Shown in pieces: positions 23,301 through 34,395 of a stretch of DNA of 64,000 bases. Under the pieces are notes generated by a model. That model was not told the origin of the DNA, ran no database searches, and saw only the letters and a program-made list of their open reading frames with translations. The stretch comes from Triangularia verruculosa (Eukaryota > Ascomycota > Sordariomycetes > Sordariales > Podosporaceae): positions 1 to 64,000 of the forward strand of contig MU864008.1 in the NCBI GenBank assembly GCA_033296885.1. The letters run 5' to 3'. Position numbers and translations under genes: made by a program. Position 1 is the stretch's first letter. Each line of letters starts with the position of its first letter.

Positions 23301-26300
23301 GAAGGTCATCGTGGTATACTGGCTCGTCCATGGGTTGTTGCTCATATGGTTCTTGAAAGCCTGCGTCCATTGGTTCCATGCTGCGGTCGCCGCCATCGTA
23401 AAACTGATCTTGGGCAGGCTCCGGGTCTTGGTCGAAATACTCCTCCTCCATCTGTGCTGGTGCTTCCGGCAACCCCTCCTCGATGGGCATATTTTCCTCG
23501 AAGACCTCCTCCATTAATGGTTCTTCAAAAGGAGGTTCCTCATCGAATGGAGGATCCCCTTCAAAAGGAGGCTCCTCTTCAAATGGAGGGTTCTCATCGA
23601 ATGGAGGGTTCTCATCGAATGGAGGGTTCTCATCGAATGGAGGATCCCCTTCAAAAGGAGGATCCTCTTCAAACGGGGGCTCCTCTTCAAATGGGGGCTC
23701 CTCTTCAAATGGGGGTTCCTCTTCAAATGGGAGTTCCTCTTCAAATGGGGGCTCCTCTTCAAATGGGGGTTCCTCTTCAAATGGGGGTTCCTCTTCAAAT
23801 GGGGGCTCCTCTTCAAATGGGAGTTCCTCTTCAAAAGGGGGCTCCTCTTCAAATGGGAGTTCCTCTTCAAATGGGAGTTCCTCTTCAAATGGGAGTTCCT
23901 CCTCAAATGGAGGCTCTTCCTCTACAAACTCTTGCTCCATACCGCGTTCCCCCTCTTCGACAAACTCCTCTGCTGGGTATTCTTCGCCCATTTGCTCACC
24001 TATTAGTTTGTTAGCAAAGGTTTCTCTCTTCCTACCAGCCGTGATGGTAAGACTTGCCTTCAATATAGCCTTCTTCAAACGCCCCATCTTCAACAAATCC
24101 CTCCTCGGGAAACTCTCCTTCTTCAAAGGGCTCACCAGGCTCGCCTTCAAAGCCACGATCCCTATCGTCGCCAAATTCGTCCTGATAATCGCCTTCCGCA
24201 AACTCTTCTTCAGGGAGAACATCTTCGACATACTCGCCTTCGCCATCCGCAAACTCGTCACTGAAGGCCTCGCCGTCTTGTAGATACTCACCCTCGGCAT
24301 ACTCTTGCTCACCAAATTCGCCCTCCACTCCTTCGCCTTCGAAACCCTCATCGAGGCCTCGCTCTCCATCTTCAAACTCGCCTCCTTCAGCGAATTCGCC
24401 TTCACCAAACTCACCCGTCTCCGCAAACTCTCCCTCTTCAGCAAACTCGCCCTCACCATCAAACTGTCCTTCCTCAGCGTACTCTCCTTCGCCATCAAAC
24501 TCTTCCTGTTCAGCGTACTGCCCTTCCTCAGCATACTCACCTTCGCCATCCAATAACTCGCCATCAAGACCACGTTCACCGTCATCAACCTCCCCTTCCA
24601 TCTCAGGGTCAAACTCACCCTGACCCTCACCTTCCATGTACTCACCTTCCTCTTCACCCTCGACGTACTCACCATCTTCACCCTCAAAATACTCACCTTC
24701 CCCATCTTCCATATAAACACCCTCCTCTCCCTCAAGAAATTCACCCTCCTCAAACCCACGCTCGCCGTCTTCTCCGTCAAAGCCTGCTTCATCCTCAGGC
24801 TGTTCTTCATCAAGGTACTCTCCCTCTCCAACCTCGCCTTCTTCAAGGTATCCTTCTTCCAATGGCTCGCCTTCCTCTTCCCCAACATATTCCTCCCCAC
24901 CTTCTCCACCATACTCCTCTTCCTCAGTGTACTCCTCATCATCCCAGTCGAGATCATGAGTCATGCCAGGAGGACCATACAGCGCAGCAGCAGGAGTGTC
25001 AAGAACGCCGTACGTGTTTTTCTCGACGGTGAACTTCTCCTCATCGTCGTCATAAACGGTGAAAAGGTCCTCGTCGTCTTCTTCGTCCTCGAGGAGCTCA
25101 GAGGCCAGCTCCTCTTCGGCAAAGTCGTCTTGGAATGAATCGTCGTAGGCGACGTCTTCTTGACCGGATTGGTATCCTTCGCCGTAGTCGGCATTGTGAA
25201 GGGGTTCTTCATCTCCTAGGTATCTTTCAGAATTAAAATCGGCGTGGGGATCGTGCGCTTCGTCGAGGTACTCTTGACCTTCTTCGGCCTCGAGGTCGAG
25301 ATCACGCGCGCGGTCTCCATCTATGGGGAATTCTTCTTGGTTTTCGAAGTTTTGCTGGTCATCAAATCCTTCTGAGTCTTGGAATTCTTGGTGCTCGTCG
25401 AATTCTTGGTGCTCGTCGAATTCTTGGTGCTCATCGAACTCTGGCTGATCATCAAATTCTGGTCGTTCATCGAACTCTGGCTGTTCATCGAATTCAGGTT
25501 GCTCATCGAATTCGGGTTGCTCGTCGAACCCTTCCTGGCGCTCTTCAAGATCAAGAGCATACTCGGCGTCATCTTCATAACGCCGATCGTCTTGAAAGTC
25601 GTCTTGATCTTGGAACCCATCTTGGTGGTCATAGTGTTCTCCTTGGTCGAGCTCGCCTCGGCCATCGAACTCGTCCTGGACCTCGGGATCCTCTTCATCT
25701 TCAAAGTATTCTTGGTCGCCCTCCGCATCCGCCAATGAGGGGTCGCCATCACCTTCAAACCCCTGCTCTTCAAGATCTCCCTGTTCATCAAAGTCATCCT
25801 CTGCTTGATCCTCAAACTCCACTGGCTCTTCCAAGTCACCTTCACCGCTAAAGTCATCTTCAGCCTCAAGACCCCGCTCACCATCTTCCTCTGGTGCTGG
25901 GTTTTCCTGATTATGAAGCTCTTCAAAGGTGACGTGATCTTCGGTGGAGGGTAGTTCCAAAACACCGAGATCACCGGAGATGGTGTTCAGAAAGTCGGCC
26001 TCGAAAGCTTCCTCAAGCCGGCGAAGTTCTTCTTCGGTCATCTGGGGCTCTTCGACGCTGGTGTCCTCATCGAAAGATTCTTCAACAGGTGCCTCTCCGT
26101 CAAGCGGCTCTTCAAGCGGTTCTGCGTCAACCTCCTGGTCCTCTTCGACGGCCTCCTCATCATATTGGAAGTCACCGTCGTCGAGGACCGTCTGGTCGAC
26201 AGAACCTTCGTCGCCTTCGAAGGCCTCATCATCGAAAGAGCGCTCGCCGTTAATCAATGCGTCGTCTTCAGGGGAGTATTCTCCATCTTCAAGAGCAGCT

Positions 26301-29284
26301 TCTTCCTGATACTCGGCACCACCCTCTCCGGAATGGTCATCCTGGACGTAATCGCCCTCATCAACGGGTGGTACCTCATCAAATTGGCCCTCTTCACTAT
26401 CGGAGCGATAAGCTTCGCCGTCAAAGGACAGCTCGTCGTCATAGTGAGCGTCCTCCTCCGGATAACCTTCGTCTTCGATGGGGTCTTCCGGGCAATATGG
26501 ACTATCTTCAGGGATATCCTCGTCGAAACTCGGCTGATGCTCCTCTTCAACAAAGTCCCCATCCCCGACCGGAGTGTCTTCGTATTGGACGTCCTGTTCT
26601 TGGGCACCGAAACTGTCGTCTTCTACAGGTGCCTCTTGGTTGTAGTCCACGGCGGCGTCTTCGTTGGCATAATATTGAGCATCCTCGGGCAAATCGTCAT
26701 GAAGAGATCGCTCGCCGTCGACGAAGTCTTCGCCTCCCAGCCCAACGGCACTCCGAAAAGCCAGATCTTCGTCGTATTGGTGCGCAGCTTCTCCAAAGGT
26801 CTCGTCATTGAAAGACTGTTGGCCGACAAGTTCTTCATCGTTGTGATCTTGTAGGTAGTTGCCAACTTCGGCTGGAGCATCGTCATCGCCGTGGACGTCT
26901 TCTTCGGCGGGAATATTATCGGAGAAGTATTGTTGCTCGTCGACAGGGGTATCCTCGTCGACAAGGCTCCCCTCACCGGCAGGGGTCTCTTCATCGACAG
27001 GGATATCCCGGTCAGCCCCAGCAATGTCCTCATCGGCAGGAATGTCCTCGATCTCCTCGTCGTACTGGACATCGTGGCCAAGAGTTTCCTCGATAAATTC
27101 CTGTGATTCAGGATAATATCCGACCTCGTCAACAGGAAGGTTTTGGGCATCTTCGTAGGGAGCCTGATCCTCGTCGGCAGCGTGGTCTTCAGATGACAGG
27201 TGCGCTTCCTCGTTGACTTGAAGAGGCGATTCGTAGACCTCTTCATCCAAATATTGCCCATCATCAGAGGCAGCGGGTGTAAACTGATCGATATCTGGAT
27301 CAGATGAGTTCTTGGCCTCCACGCCGTCCTCGTCCGATGGCTCACCGGCCAGTTCATCTTCGACAAGGATCTCCACGTCTTCGGGGGTATCTACAGGGAA
27401 AGCCGCATCGGATGTAGGGGTGGGTGGGCCATGAGAGTAGTCCTCTTCGGTGCTCTCGTCCTTTGGGAAGTCATCTTGCGAACGGTCACTCTCGAGCGGT
27501 TCATCTTGGTGTAGGTCCTCATCCACTTGATCCTCCCCCGGATGTATCTCCTCGTCACCACTTTGAATGGAACGTTCCTCATCAACATCGAAAGAATTAG
27601 CATCCGTCGAACCAGATTCCACTTCTTCGTAGTTGTCGGAGATCACGTCGTCTTGGCTGATGTCTTGAAAGCTGCCGTCTTGTGATGCCTGATCATACTG
27701 TTCAGAGTCGGAGATCCCTTCTCGGGCGAGGTCGTCGTTGATTTCGTCGCTTGCTTGATCCTCAGGATAGGTCTCTGTGTGGAAAAGCTCTTGGGCGTCT
27801 TCATCGCCCACGGGGCTATCGGCATCGACACCGCCATCATAATCAACTGCAGCTTCTGGCGCAGCTGATGCGACTTCGTTGTAATCACTAAAAGTCTCAG
27901 ATGACTCGATGTTTTCCGCAAGGAAGGTGTCATCAGCTTCAATGTCGGCGTCTTTGGGTATTGATCCGTCGGAGTCCCGATCGACATCAGGAGTTGGCTC
28001 TACGGCGTCACCAGTTGGGGATGGGATGTCGCCAGACTGCGAAACGGCATCGTATTCAGAAATAAATTCTGACTGAGCGTGATCGGACTGCGGTCCAGAA
28101 ACCACAAACTCGAATTTTGGCTGCCCCTCGAGATTGTCTGGCACAAAGTCAGGCTCATCTTCCAGAGGCGGGTTTTCTTGGTAATAATCGTCAAGTGTCT
28201 GGCCGTCTTCTTCGTCCTCACCGTATGGTATGGTCGGTGGTGGATTGTAATATGAGCCAAGATCGGCGGTCGTTTGGTCGTCGTAAGGATTAGACAAGTG
28301 TCGTTCTTGGTATAGCGGATGGTCCTCAGGGATGCCATCATCCCCGTAGTCGCCGATTGTGAAGCCTGGTGATTCTAATGGCTCATCGCCTTCGACTTCT
28401 AGTTGTGGGGATACTGGGGGCTGATCTTCGTCTAATGTGGCCTCTTCTGAAGGCTCCTCGATTTGTGGTTGTGGTGATGGCAGCGGCGATTCCGCTGGTG
28501 TAGAGGATATTGATGGCTCTGCGTTCACGGAGGCTTCTGGAGCAGGCACCGGGACTGGGACCGTCTCCTCCTCCTCTTCTGGTGGCTCAATGGTGAAGCT
28601 CTTGTTGATGCATGGATTTTCCCTTCGTCTCCTCCCATTTTTCCTCGTCCCATAACAATCGTCCTTTTTGTGATCTCCCCCAGCGCGATCGCGATGCCAT
28701 TCCAAATTCCAATGCCAAGGTCCCCCTTCCGCCACCTTCCTCCCATTCCATGTGCCGAGATAGATGCTGAATGGACTGATAACCCAGCTTTCCTCGCTGA
28801 ATGGAGCATTGCACTTCTTGCAGGCAGTGTCCTCGGCGTAATCAGTTACCTTCGGCGCCAGAAAGCCATTAAAAACCCCATCATCCTCAAAGGTGTTGAT
28901 GGCCTCACATTCTCCACACCTCCAGGCCTCGGGAGTTTGATCAAACTCGCCGATCACTCTCCCCTCGCTCGTGGCGATTTCTCTTGACCCCGAAGAGTTC
29001 ACAATCATGCAGTTGGAACAGTCGGCAAAGGCATGATCACACTCCCCGCACGCCTCGAGCGGCTTGAACAAACTGCTCGATGCCCAGCACCTGCAGCATT
29101 TCCGCCGCCCGGGCACGCCCTTCCTCTCTTCTTCTGTAAACTCCTCTGGTGATTTCGCGATGGGTAAGGAGAACTGCCCCCTCACAAACGAGATACCGGG
29201 AGCTTTCTCGATCTGAACATTTTCGTGGTGGCCACAGGGCCATACGTACTCGATCAGGTTCGGGGATCGGCGCGTGAGACCCAT
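17397..29284 (-). CDS. Giant acidic repeat protein with Cys-rich head and basic tail
   Basis: Two-exon model, complement of 24058-29284 and 17397-23999, joined by a 58-nt GC-AG intron (donor AAG|GCAAGT). Protein is about 3940 residues. Residues 1-250 hold several CxxC pairs (WPCGHH, CCRCW, CGECDHAFADCSNC, WRCGECEAIN, CKKCNAPF), a zinc-ribbon-like head with one RanBP2-like WxCxxC...N. Then come acidic repeats (EFDEQP, GEYAEEGQ), a PPFEEE hexapeptide array, a YEPEPEP array and EEP repeats, a P/S/Q-rich region with one hydrophobic stretch (WLLPLMATATLGFGMEAL), and a Lys/Arg-rich tail with repeated GFWARLF-type modules. An assembly gap lies inside the YEPEPEP array and the frame differs on its two sides. 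I recognise no named family. The layout of conserved ends and a huge variable acidic middle recalls structural tethers such as the Woronin-body tether Leashin, but that is analogy only. Confidence 0.8.
17904..18407 (-). repeat. 252-bp tandem duplication in the basic tail
   Basis: Two copies (17904-18155 and 18156-18407) of an 84-residue unit. Each unit carries two GFW modules, the sequence ATARSNPRGI and DIEMGNMNAQDDQ. The period is exactly 84 codons, so the duplication keeps the frame. Confidence 0.85.
21940..23190 (-). repeat. YEPEPEP-coding tandem array (interrupted by gap)
   Basis: Degenerate array coding for units such as YEPEPEPVYEPEPEP, most regular at 22700-23170. It contains the N gap, presumably because the repeats did not assemble. 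Confidence 0.85.
22797..22893. other. Assembly gap (97 N)
   Basis: Run of 97 N inside the giant gene. The coding frame upstream of the gap (codon tops divisible by 3) and downstream (remainder 2) agree only if the true length is a multiple of three, so 97 is a placeholder or an error. Confidence 0.95.
23511..23905 (-). repeat. 18-bp array coding PPFEEE/LPFEEE
   Basis: About twenty 18-bp units coding for hexapeptides PPFEEE, LPFEEE, PPFDEN and PPFEGD in exon 2 of the giant gene. Variants are clustered, as expected from local duplication. Confidence 0.85.
25385..25540 (-). repeat. 18-bp array coding EFDEQP/EFDEHQ
   Basis: Eight or nine 18-bp units in exon 1 of the giant gene (PEFDEQ, PEFDER, QEFDEH). 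Confidence 0.8.
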
Positions 29285-30552
29285 CCTGTCTTTCTGGTTA
29301 GTACACGCTCCGTTGCGAGCGTGCTTCTTCTGTATTCCGGTATTTCTGTGATTGTCTCTCTCGTTCCTCGATATCGTAACCTGCTGTTAGTACTGGCCCA
29401 AACCAAGCCGGGGTCATTCGGAAGTCGGAGAATATGACGAAAGAGAAAAACCAAGGTGCCACCCTAAATGGTCGTGAAAAGAGTTTTAAGAGAGCCATCA
29501 ACAACAAGCCCTGTGTTGGGCTGCGTTGAGACAGTGGCGATGGGGCTCATGTCGTCGGCGACCCGACCTGGCGGTTGCACGTGGTCGAAACATTGAGAGG
29601 ACTGACCAAGAATACCGTGTTTCGAAACATGTAGGCCATGGCTTGCTCTTTTCGGAGTCAACAGCTTGAGAGCGGCGTGTTGGCCCCAGAGATGACCGTG
29701 GGGATATCGTGTCCCATATCCAACCCTAACCCCCTCACGGCACGGTGAATGTTGTGTTGGTCTGGCATCTTGGCGGTCGGGGCAAAGCTCGGTAGGTCAT
29801 GTTTGAGAATATGGCCGGTTCTTTGGATGTCGACAGTATCTTGGGCGAGAAGTTTCCGCGGGGAATTGCCGGCATTGCCGCATATTCTTGCGGGATGCTT
29901 TTGGCGTCATTTGCTCTGTTGATGTTGGCATTGGTGGCTCTGGGCGGATCAAGCTGGAGTCGTGGTGGGAACCGATGTGGATGTCGGCAGAGGAAGACGG
30001 CCCTTTCGGAGGACGACGGCGATCACCCGGAATGCTGGCCACGACAGATGATCGTGTTCAAGAATAGCGATGGCCGGTCGCTGGGTTTGGCGGCGCCGCC
30101 CAGAAGCCCGGCCTCCGTTCTCTTTGGCCCCACTTCTGTTGTTACAGGGCCATGACTGCCAGCCACAGCACATCATCAGAGCATCCAGTGGTATTTGAGA
30201 TGGCGGAGGCCCGATGGAAGAATCTCAATCCCATAATGTAGAGGGCGTAAATCCTTTTTGTTTCACTTTGCTGATGTTGGCCATGGCTCCATGTTCTGGA
30301 TTCGGTGTCGTGTTTGCTAACTATCAGAGCTCCACCAAAGAAACCGGTATTTCTGTTAACGCAATGACCAGGCCCAGCAAATCCCCATGTGAAAGCGGAC
30401 AATGACATCAGCAGTTACAGGCTAGTGTGCCACACCCAAAGATGCCGCCGACATGTTGATATTTGGCCTCTTTCCCGGTTTTGTTGGTTTCTTCATTCTC
30501 TATCCAACATAATAACTGCATTCATCAGCTGCCATTATCTACACACATCAAC
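29285..30552. other. Intergenic, 1.3 kb
   Basis: Divergent promoters of the giant gene and the SDR gene. The open frame 29799-30155 (+, 118 codons) has one hydrophobic stretch (MLLASFALLMLALVAL) and could be a small membrane protein, but I see no splice, homology or codon support. Confidence 0.45.
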
Positions 30553-31430
30553 ATGACCGCGCCAGAGACCAAAGGAAACGCCGTTCCTCAGGCGGAGAAG
30601 CTGAGCGACCTGTTCAGTCTCAAGGGCAAGGTTGTCGTCGTCACTGGCGCGTCTGGTCCACGAGGCATGGGCATTGAAGCGGCCCGTGGCTGCGCTGAGA
30701 TGGGCGCAGATGTTGCCATCACCTACGCGTCAAGAAAAGAGGGCGCCGAAAAGAACGTCGCCGAGCTCACCAAGGAGTACGGCGTCAAGGTCAAGTGCTA
30801 CAAGCTTCAGATTGACGATTACTCAGACTGCCAACGTCTTGTCAGTGACGTCATCAAGGACTTTGGCAAGATCGACGCCTTTATCGCCAAGTAAGTGTTT
30901 TCATGTCCAGCATGGCAGTAGGTATTCAAAATTCTAAAATTCATGATAGTGCTGGTGCCACAGCCAACGGAGGAGTTTTGGACGATTCCAAGGAGGAGTG
31001 GGATCGGGTCGTCCAGACTGACCTGAACGGGACAGCCTACTGCGCCAAGGCAGTCGGACCCCATTTCAAGGAGCGCGGCAAGGGGTCCTTTGTCATCACG
31101 GCCTCCATGTCCGGTCACGTCGCCAACTATCCCCAAGAACAGACTTCTTACAACGTCGCCAAGGCCGGCTGCATTCACATGGCCCGGTCTCTTGCCAACG
31201 AGTGGCGCGGCTTCGCTCGAGTCAACAGCATCTCGCCCGGCTACATTGACACTGGACTGTCGGATTTCATCGACCAAAAGACCCAAGACCTTTGGAACAG
31301 CATGATTCCGCTCAACCGACCGGGGAATGCGAAGGAGCTCAAGGGTGCCTATGTCTATCTCGTCAGCGATGCCAGCAGCTACACGACAGGCGCGGATATT
31401 GTGATCGATGGCGGGTATACCTGCCGCTAA
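30553..31430 (+). CDS. NADP mannitol dehydrogenase / L-xylulose reductase-type SDR
   Basis: Exons 30553-30890 and 30950-31430; 272 residues, normal family length. Shows the nucleotide-binding turn TGASGPRGMG, the NAG motif (restored across the intron as FIANAGAT), catalytic Ser in TASMSGH, catalytic YNVAK, and the C-terminus IVIDGGYTCR. The sequence matches the fungal group of NADP-dependent mannitol 2-dehydrogenases and L-xylulose reductases (the LXR1/MtDH type), which interconvert fructose and mannitol or L-xylulose and xylitol in the cytosol. Which substrate dominates cannot be read from sequence. The upstream ATG at 30463 is in frame but is probably leader. Confidence 0.93.
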
Positions 31431-31504
31431 ACGGGCTCTACATGTATGATAGAAAACAGTCTTTAACACTAAAGCAACCAAAACGACATTTACTGTAATC
31501 ACCT

Positions 31505-31522
31505 GGGGGGGGGGGGGGGGGG
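31505..31522 (+). repeat. Poly-G tract (18 G)
   Basis: Eighteen consecutive G in the 3' flank of the SDR gene. It is the longest homopolymer I saw in the window apart from the gap. Confidence 0.9.
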
Positions 31523-32159
31523 AAGTGGTTCCGAACATATAGAGTCTAACTTGGTCACAGCCTCCAAGTCACATGCGTTGCACCATCATGAGAAACAAGG
31601 GGACGAAGTACGGAAAGCATCTTCCACTCACGTTCACTCCCCAGGAGCGTATTCGGAAAGATCTTCAGCGGTACCAAACTCCCCGTCGAGTAAGATATGC
31701 CCCCATTTGCGTGTGCAAAAGCTCATGCATGATCAACCTGTCATTGACTTTGCCAACCAGTCACAACATTGATGAGGTGAGATCTCCGGTCCCGTGTTTT
31801 CTCCCATTCTTTTCCGCCATGACGCACACCACCTCAACACTCGTATCCCGTCAGCAGGAGGTCGGATTTCTTTCCATTAAACCTCTCAACGCCGCTCAGC
31901 ACGTGGCCAATAAACCGAACCAGCTTGTCGGGCCAGGCAGCCAGTCATATGGATACCTGGTAGGTAAGCATCACCAGGTCCAGCGAGATTACTAACCATT
32001 AGAAATCGAGAAAACATCCACGTCGTTCTGTGGCGCGATGCAAAGTATTTGGCCCAAACCCGTCAGATCGGAAGGGTCCTCCACCATGACGCTGAAAATC
32101 CCGGGAGACCTGGGCACGTCACGCTGACGAAGTTCACGAGCATGCCTTGTGTAAGATGA

Positions 32160-32169
32160 TATATATAAG
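32160..32169 (+). promoter_or_regulatory. TATA box of the amidohydrolase gene
   Basis: TATATATAAG about 84-93 nt before ATG 32253, nearly the same spacing as the TATA box of the CFEM gene. Confidence 0.45.
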
Positions 32170-32252
32170 AGACGGGTGACACCCGCTCAGGTCTTTGCGC
32201 TGATTGCCAAGTTGAAGCTCTTCAGAGAAGTGACCGGGCATTCCGCAACGAC

Positions 32253-33671
32253 ATGCATACCAAACAGTTGGGCGTCCTCTCGCGACTTGCAGTCTTGGCA
32301 ACGAGTGCATCGGCTTCGACAATCCTGTTTTCCGGTGGCACAGTCATTGCCTTTAATCGCGAGTCAAACTTGCTGGAGGTTATTCGCAATGGTTCAGTAT
32401 TGGTGGAAGACGACCGCATCACCAGCATCTATGAGGGCTCTGTCCCACCATCATCAGTTTCCATCCCTACAGATGTTGAAGAGGTGGACATCACAAACAA
32501 GATTCTCACCCCTGGCTTCATTGACACCCACCGTCACGGATGGCAAACCGCCTACAAGACACTAGGGAGCAACACCTCCCTTGTGGATTACTTCAACCGA
32601 TTTGGCGAATTTGCTACCGCGGCAGAGTACCCTTACGGCAAAGATGAGGTCTACTACAGCCAACTCGCCGGCTTGTACGAAGCCCTCAATGCCGGCGTCA
32701 CAACCACACTAGACCATGCCCATCACACCTTCTCCGACGAAACCTCCGAGGCCGGCCTCGAAGCATCCATCGACAGCGGCGCCCGTGTCTTTTGGGCATA
32801 TGCCTTTCACGTTCTGGCGAACTACAGCCTCGAGGAACAATTCGCCAACTACCGTGACATCGCCTCCAGGGCCTCGTACGATGGAAGCCCAACCACCCTC
32901 GGCGTAGCTTACGACAGCTTTGGTCCGAACCCTAATATCACCGTCATCAACACCCTCCTCGACCTAATTCGTGAATCAAACGCCTCGGTCCTGACAACGC
33001 ACTCCGTCCAGGGACCATTCGGCATCACCAACTCCCCAGAGGACTTCCAGGCTCTTTCCCTCTTTGACAAACTACCCCCAACAACACCAGTCGTTTTCTC
33101 TCACGCCTCTTTCCTCTCCCCAGTCGGAGCACAACTCCTCCGCACCCATAAACACACCATCTCCATCACCCCCGAGTCTGAAATGCACTACGGCCACACC
33201 CACCCCACCTCCCACCTGATCCAAGACTTCGCCTCCCTCGGCGTCGACACCCACTTCACCTTTTCAACCGACATCCTCACCCAAACCCGCCTCTGGCTGC
33301 AGTCCGTCCGCCGGCTCCTCTACTCCCAAGTCCTCGACCGCTGGCAAGTCCCCGTCAACAACCCCATGTCCGCCAACCAAGCCTTCCTCCTCGCCACCCG
33401 CAACGGCGGGCTCTCCCTCCGCCGGGAAGACCTCGGCGTCATCGCCCCCGGCGCCAAGGCCGATCTGGTGATCTGGGACGGCGCCAGCCCGGGTATGCTC
33501 GGGTGGAGGGATCCCGTCGCTGCTGTGATCTTGCACGCGAATGTTGGCGATGTGGAGGGTGTTCTCGTGGATGGGAAGTGGAAGAAGAAGGACCGGAGGA
33601 TTGTGGATGAGAAGTATGATGAGGTCAGGGAGAGGTTTTTGGAGATGCGAGGAGGGTGCAGGACAGGGTGA
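32253..33671 (+). CDS. Secreted amidohydrolase (C-terminus frameshifted)
   Basis: Single exon, 472 residues as it stands. N-terminal signal-like segment (LGVLSRLAVLATSASAS), then an amidohydrolase-superfamily TIM barrel of the cytosine-deaminase/ATZ-TRZ type. Metal-site motifs: PGFIDTHRHGW, LDHAHHTFSD, a histidine in FSHASF, and the aspartate in FSTDI. C-terminal composite domain: GAKADLVIWDG and DVEGVLVDGKWKK. The substrate is unknown. The frame ends at 33671 in GGCRTG, but another frame continues as VQDRVIAKAGEIGLPRQG to a stop at 33803-33805, adding about 45 family-like residues. One missing base near 33645-33655 would explain it. Confidence 0.82.
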   Translation: MHTKQLGVLSRLAVLATSASASTILFSGGTVIAFNRESNLLEVIRNGSVLVEDDRITSIYEGSVPPSSVSIPTDVEEVDITNKILTPGFIDTHRHGWQTAYKTLGSNTSLVDYFNRFGEFATAAEYPYGKDEVYYSQLAGLYEALNAGVTTTLDHAHHTFSDETSEAGLEASIDSGARVFWAYAFHVLANYSLEEQFANYRDIASRASYDGSPTTLGVAYDSFGPNPNITVINTLLDLIRESNASVLTTHSVQGPFGITNSPEDFQALSLFDKLPPTTPVVFSHASFLSPVGAQLLRTHKHTISITPESEMHYGHTHPTSHLIQDFASLGVDTHFTFSTDILTQTRLWLQSVRRLLYSQVLDRWQVPVNNPMSANQAFLLATRNGGLSLRREDLGVIAPGAKADLVIWDGASPGMLGWRDPVAAVILHANVGDVEGVLVDGKWKKKDRRIVDEKYDEVRERFLEMRGGCRTG

Positions 33672-33805
33672 TTGCAAAGGCCGGGGAGATTGGGCTGCCG
33701 CGGCAGGGGGAGAGGTTTATCAGTGGGTTTGAGTATGGGAATACGACGGTGGTGGATGTTGTGCCGAGCAATGCGACGGATGGATATGGGCCGTTGTTTT
33801 TGTAG

Positions 33806-34395
33806 AGGTGGAGGTGAGAAGATGATGTTGAGGTCCGATGGCTGAAACGAGTCGGTGTCTACTACCTTATCCTACCTAGGTACCTACTTAATACTACTGG
33901 TTTGTTTCTTTTCACTATCACCCCATTATCCCATTACGCCATTACACCATTACACCACTGCTTACATGACTATTCCATTACACCATTACCCAGCTAGCTA
34001 CCTCGCTACCTCTTCTCACCAAGAAGCCAATGCCCGTATCATCATAACTTCATCTCCCAAAAGCAAGTGCAACAGACACACGTATAGAATCTACCTTAGG
34101 TAATGTGACAATTCCACAACAATGAATAATTACCCGGCGATCGGTGACACAGACTTCGGCCTGTTGGCGCAGCTATCTTCTGCCGTGTCGTGCCATTCGT
34201 GAGGAGAATCCGGGTGCGGAGAAGCGGGGAGAGCTGACCTTTTCCTGCCATGGGTAGCTCGGGACGTAATTCAGATTCCGAACATGTTTGGGGACTTCCA
34301 CCAAGCAAAACGTAAAAGCTGCCAACTTAACGTACTTCGCCAAGAGAGACACGAACTCATTTGAAACGTCCATTGTCATAACTAGGTGAGGCAAC
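33806..34395. other. Intergenic with 8-bp repeats
   Basis: No gene seen. Contains about four units of an ATTACACC-like octamer at 33925-33956 with another pair near 33974, and a CCTACCTAGGTACCTAC tract near 33884. Confidence 0.6.

Larger units (their letters stand above)
31431..32252. other. Intergenic with G18 tract and TATA box
   Basis: No supported gene. Contains an 18-base poly-G run 75 bp after the SDR stop and the likely promoter of the amidohydrolase. Confidence 0.55.

Noticed and set aside
17397..24957. Two separate genes on either side of the N gap
   Set aside because: Both flanks encode the same YEPEPEP array; the frame change is explained by a wrong gap length.
29799..30155. 118-codon plus-strand frame with one hydrophobic stretch
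   Set aside because: Only one membrane-like segment, no family likeness, and an opposing open frame overlaps it.
33615..33655. A 38-nt intron to restore the amidohydrolase C-terminus
   Set aside because: Shorter than workable introns and its content reads as coding (VRERFLEM).
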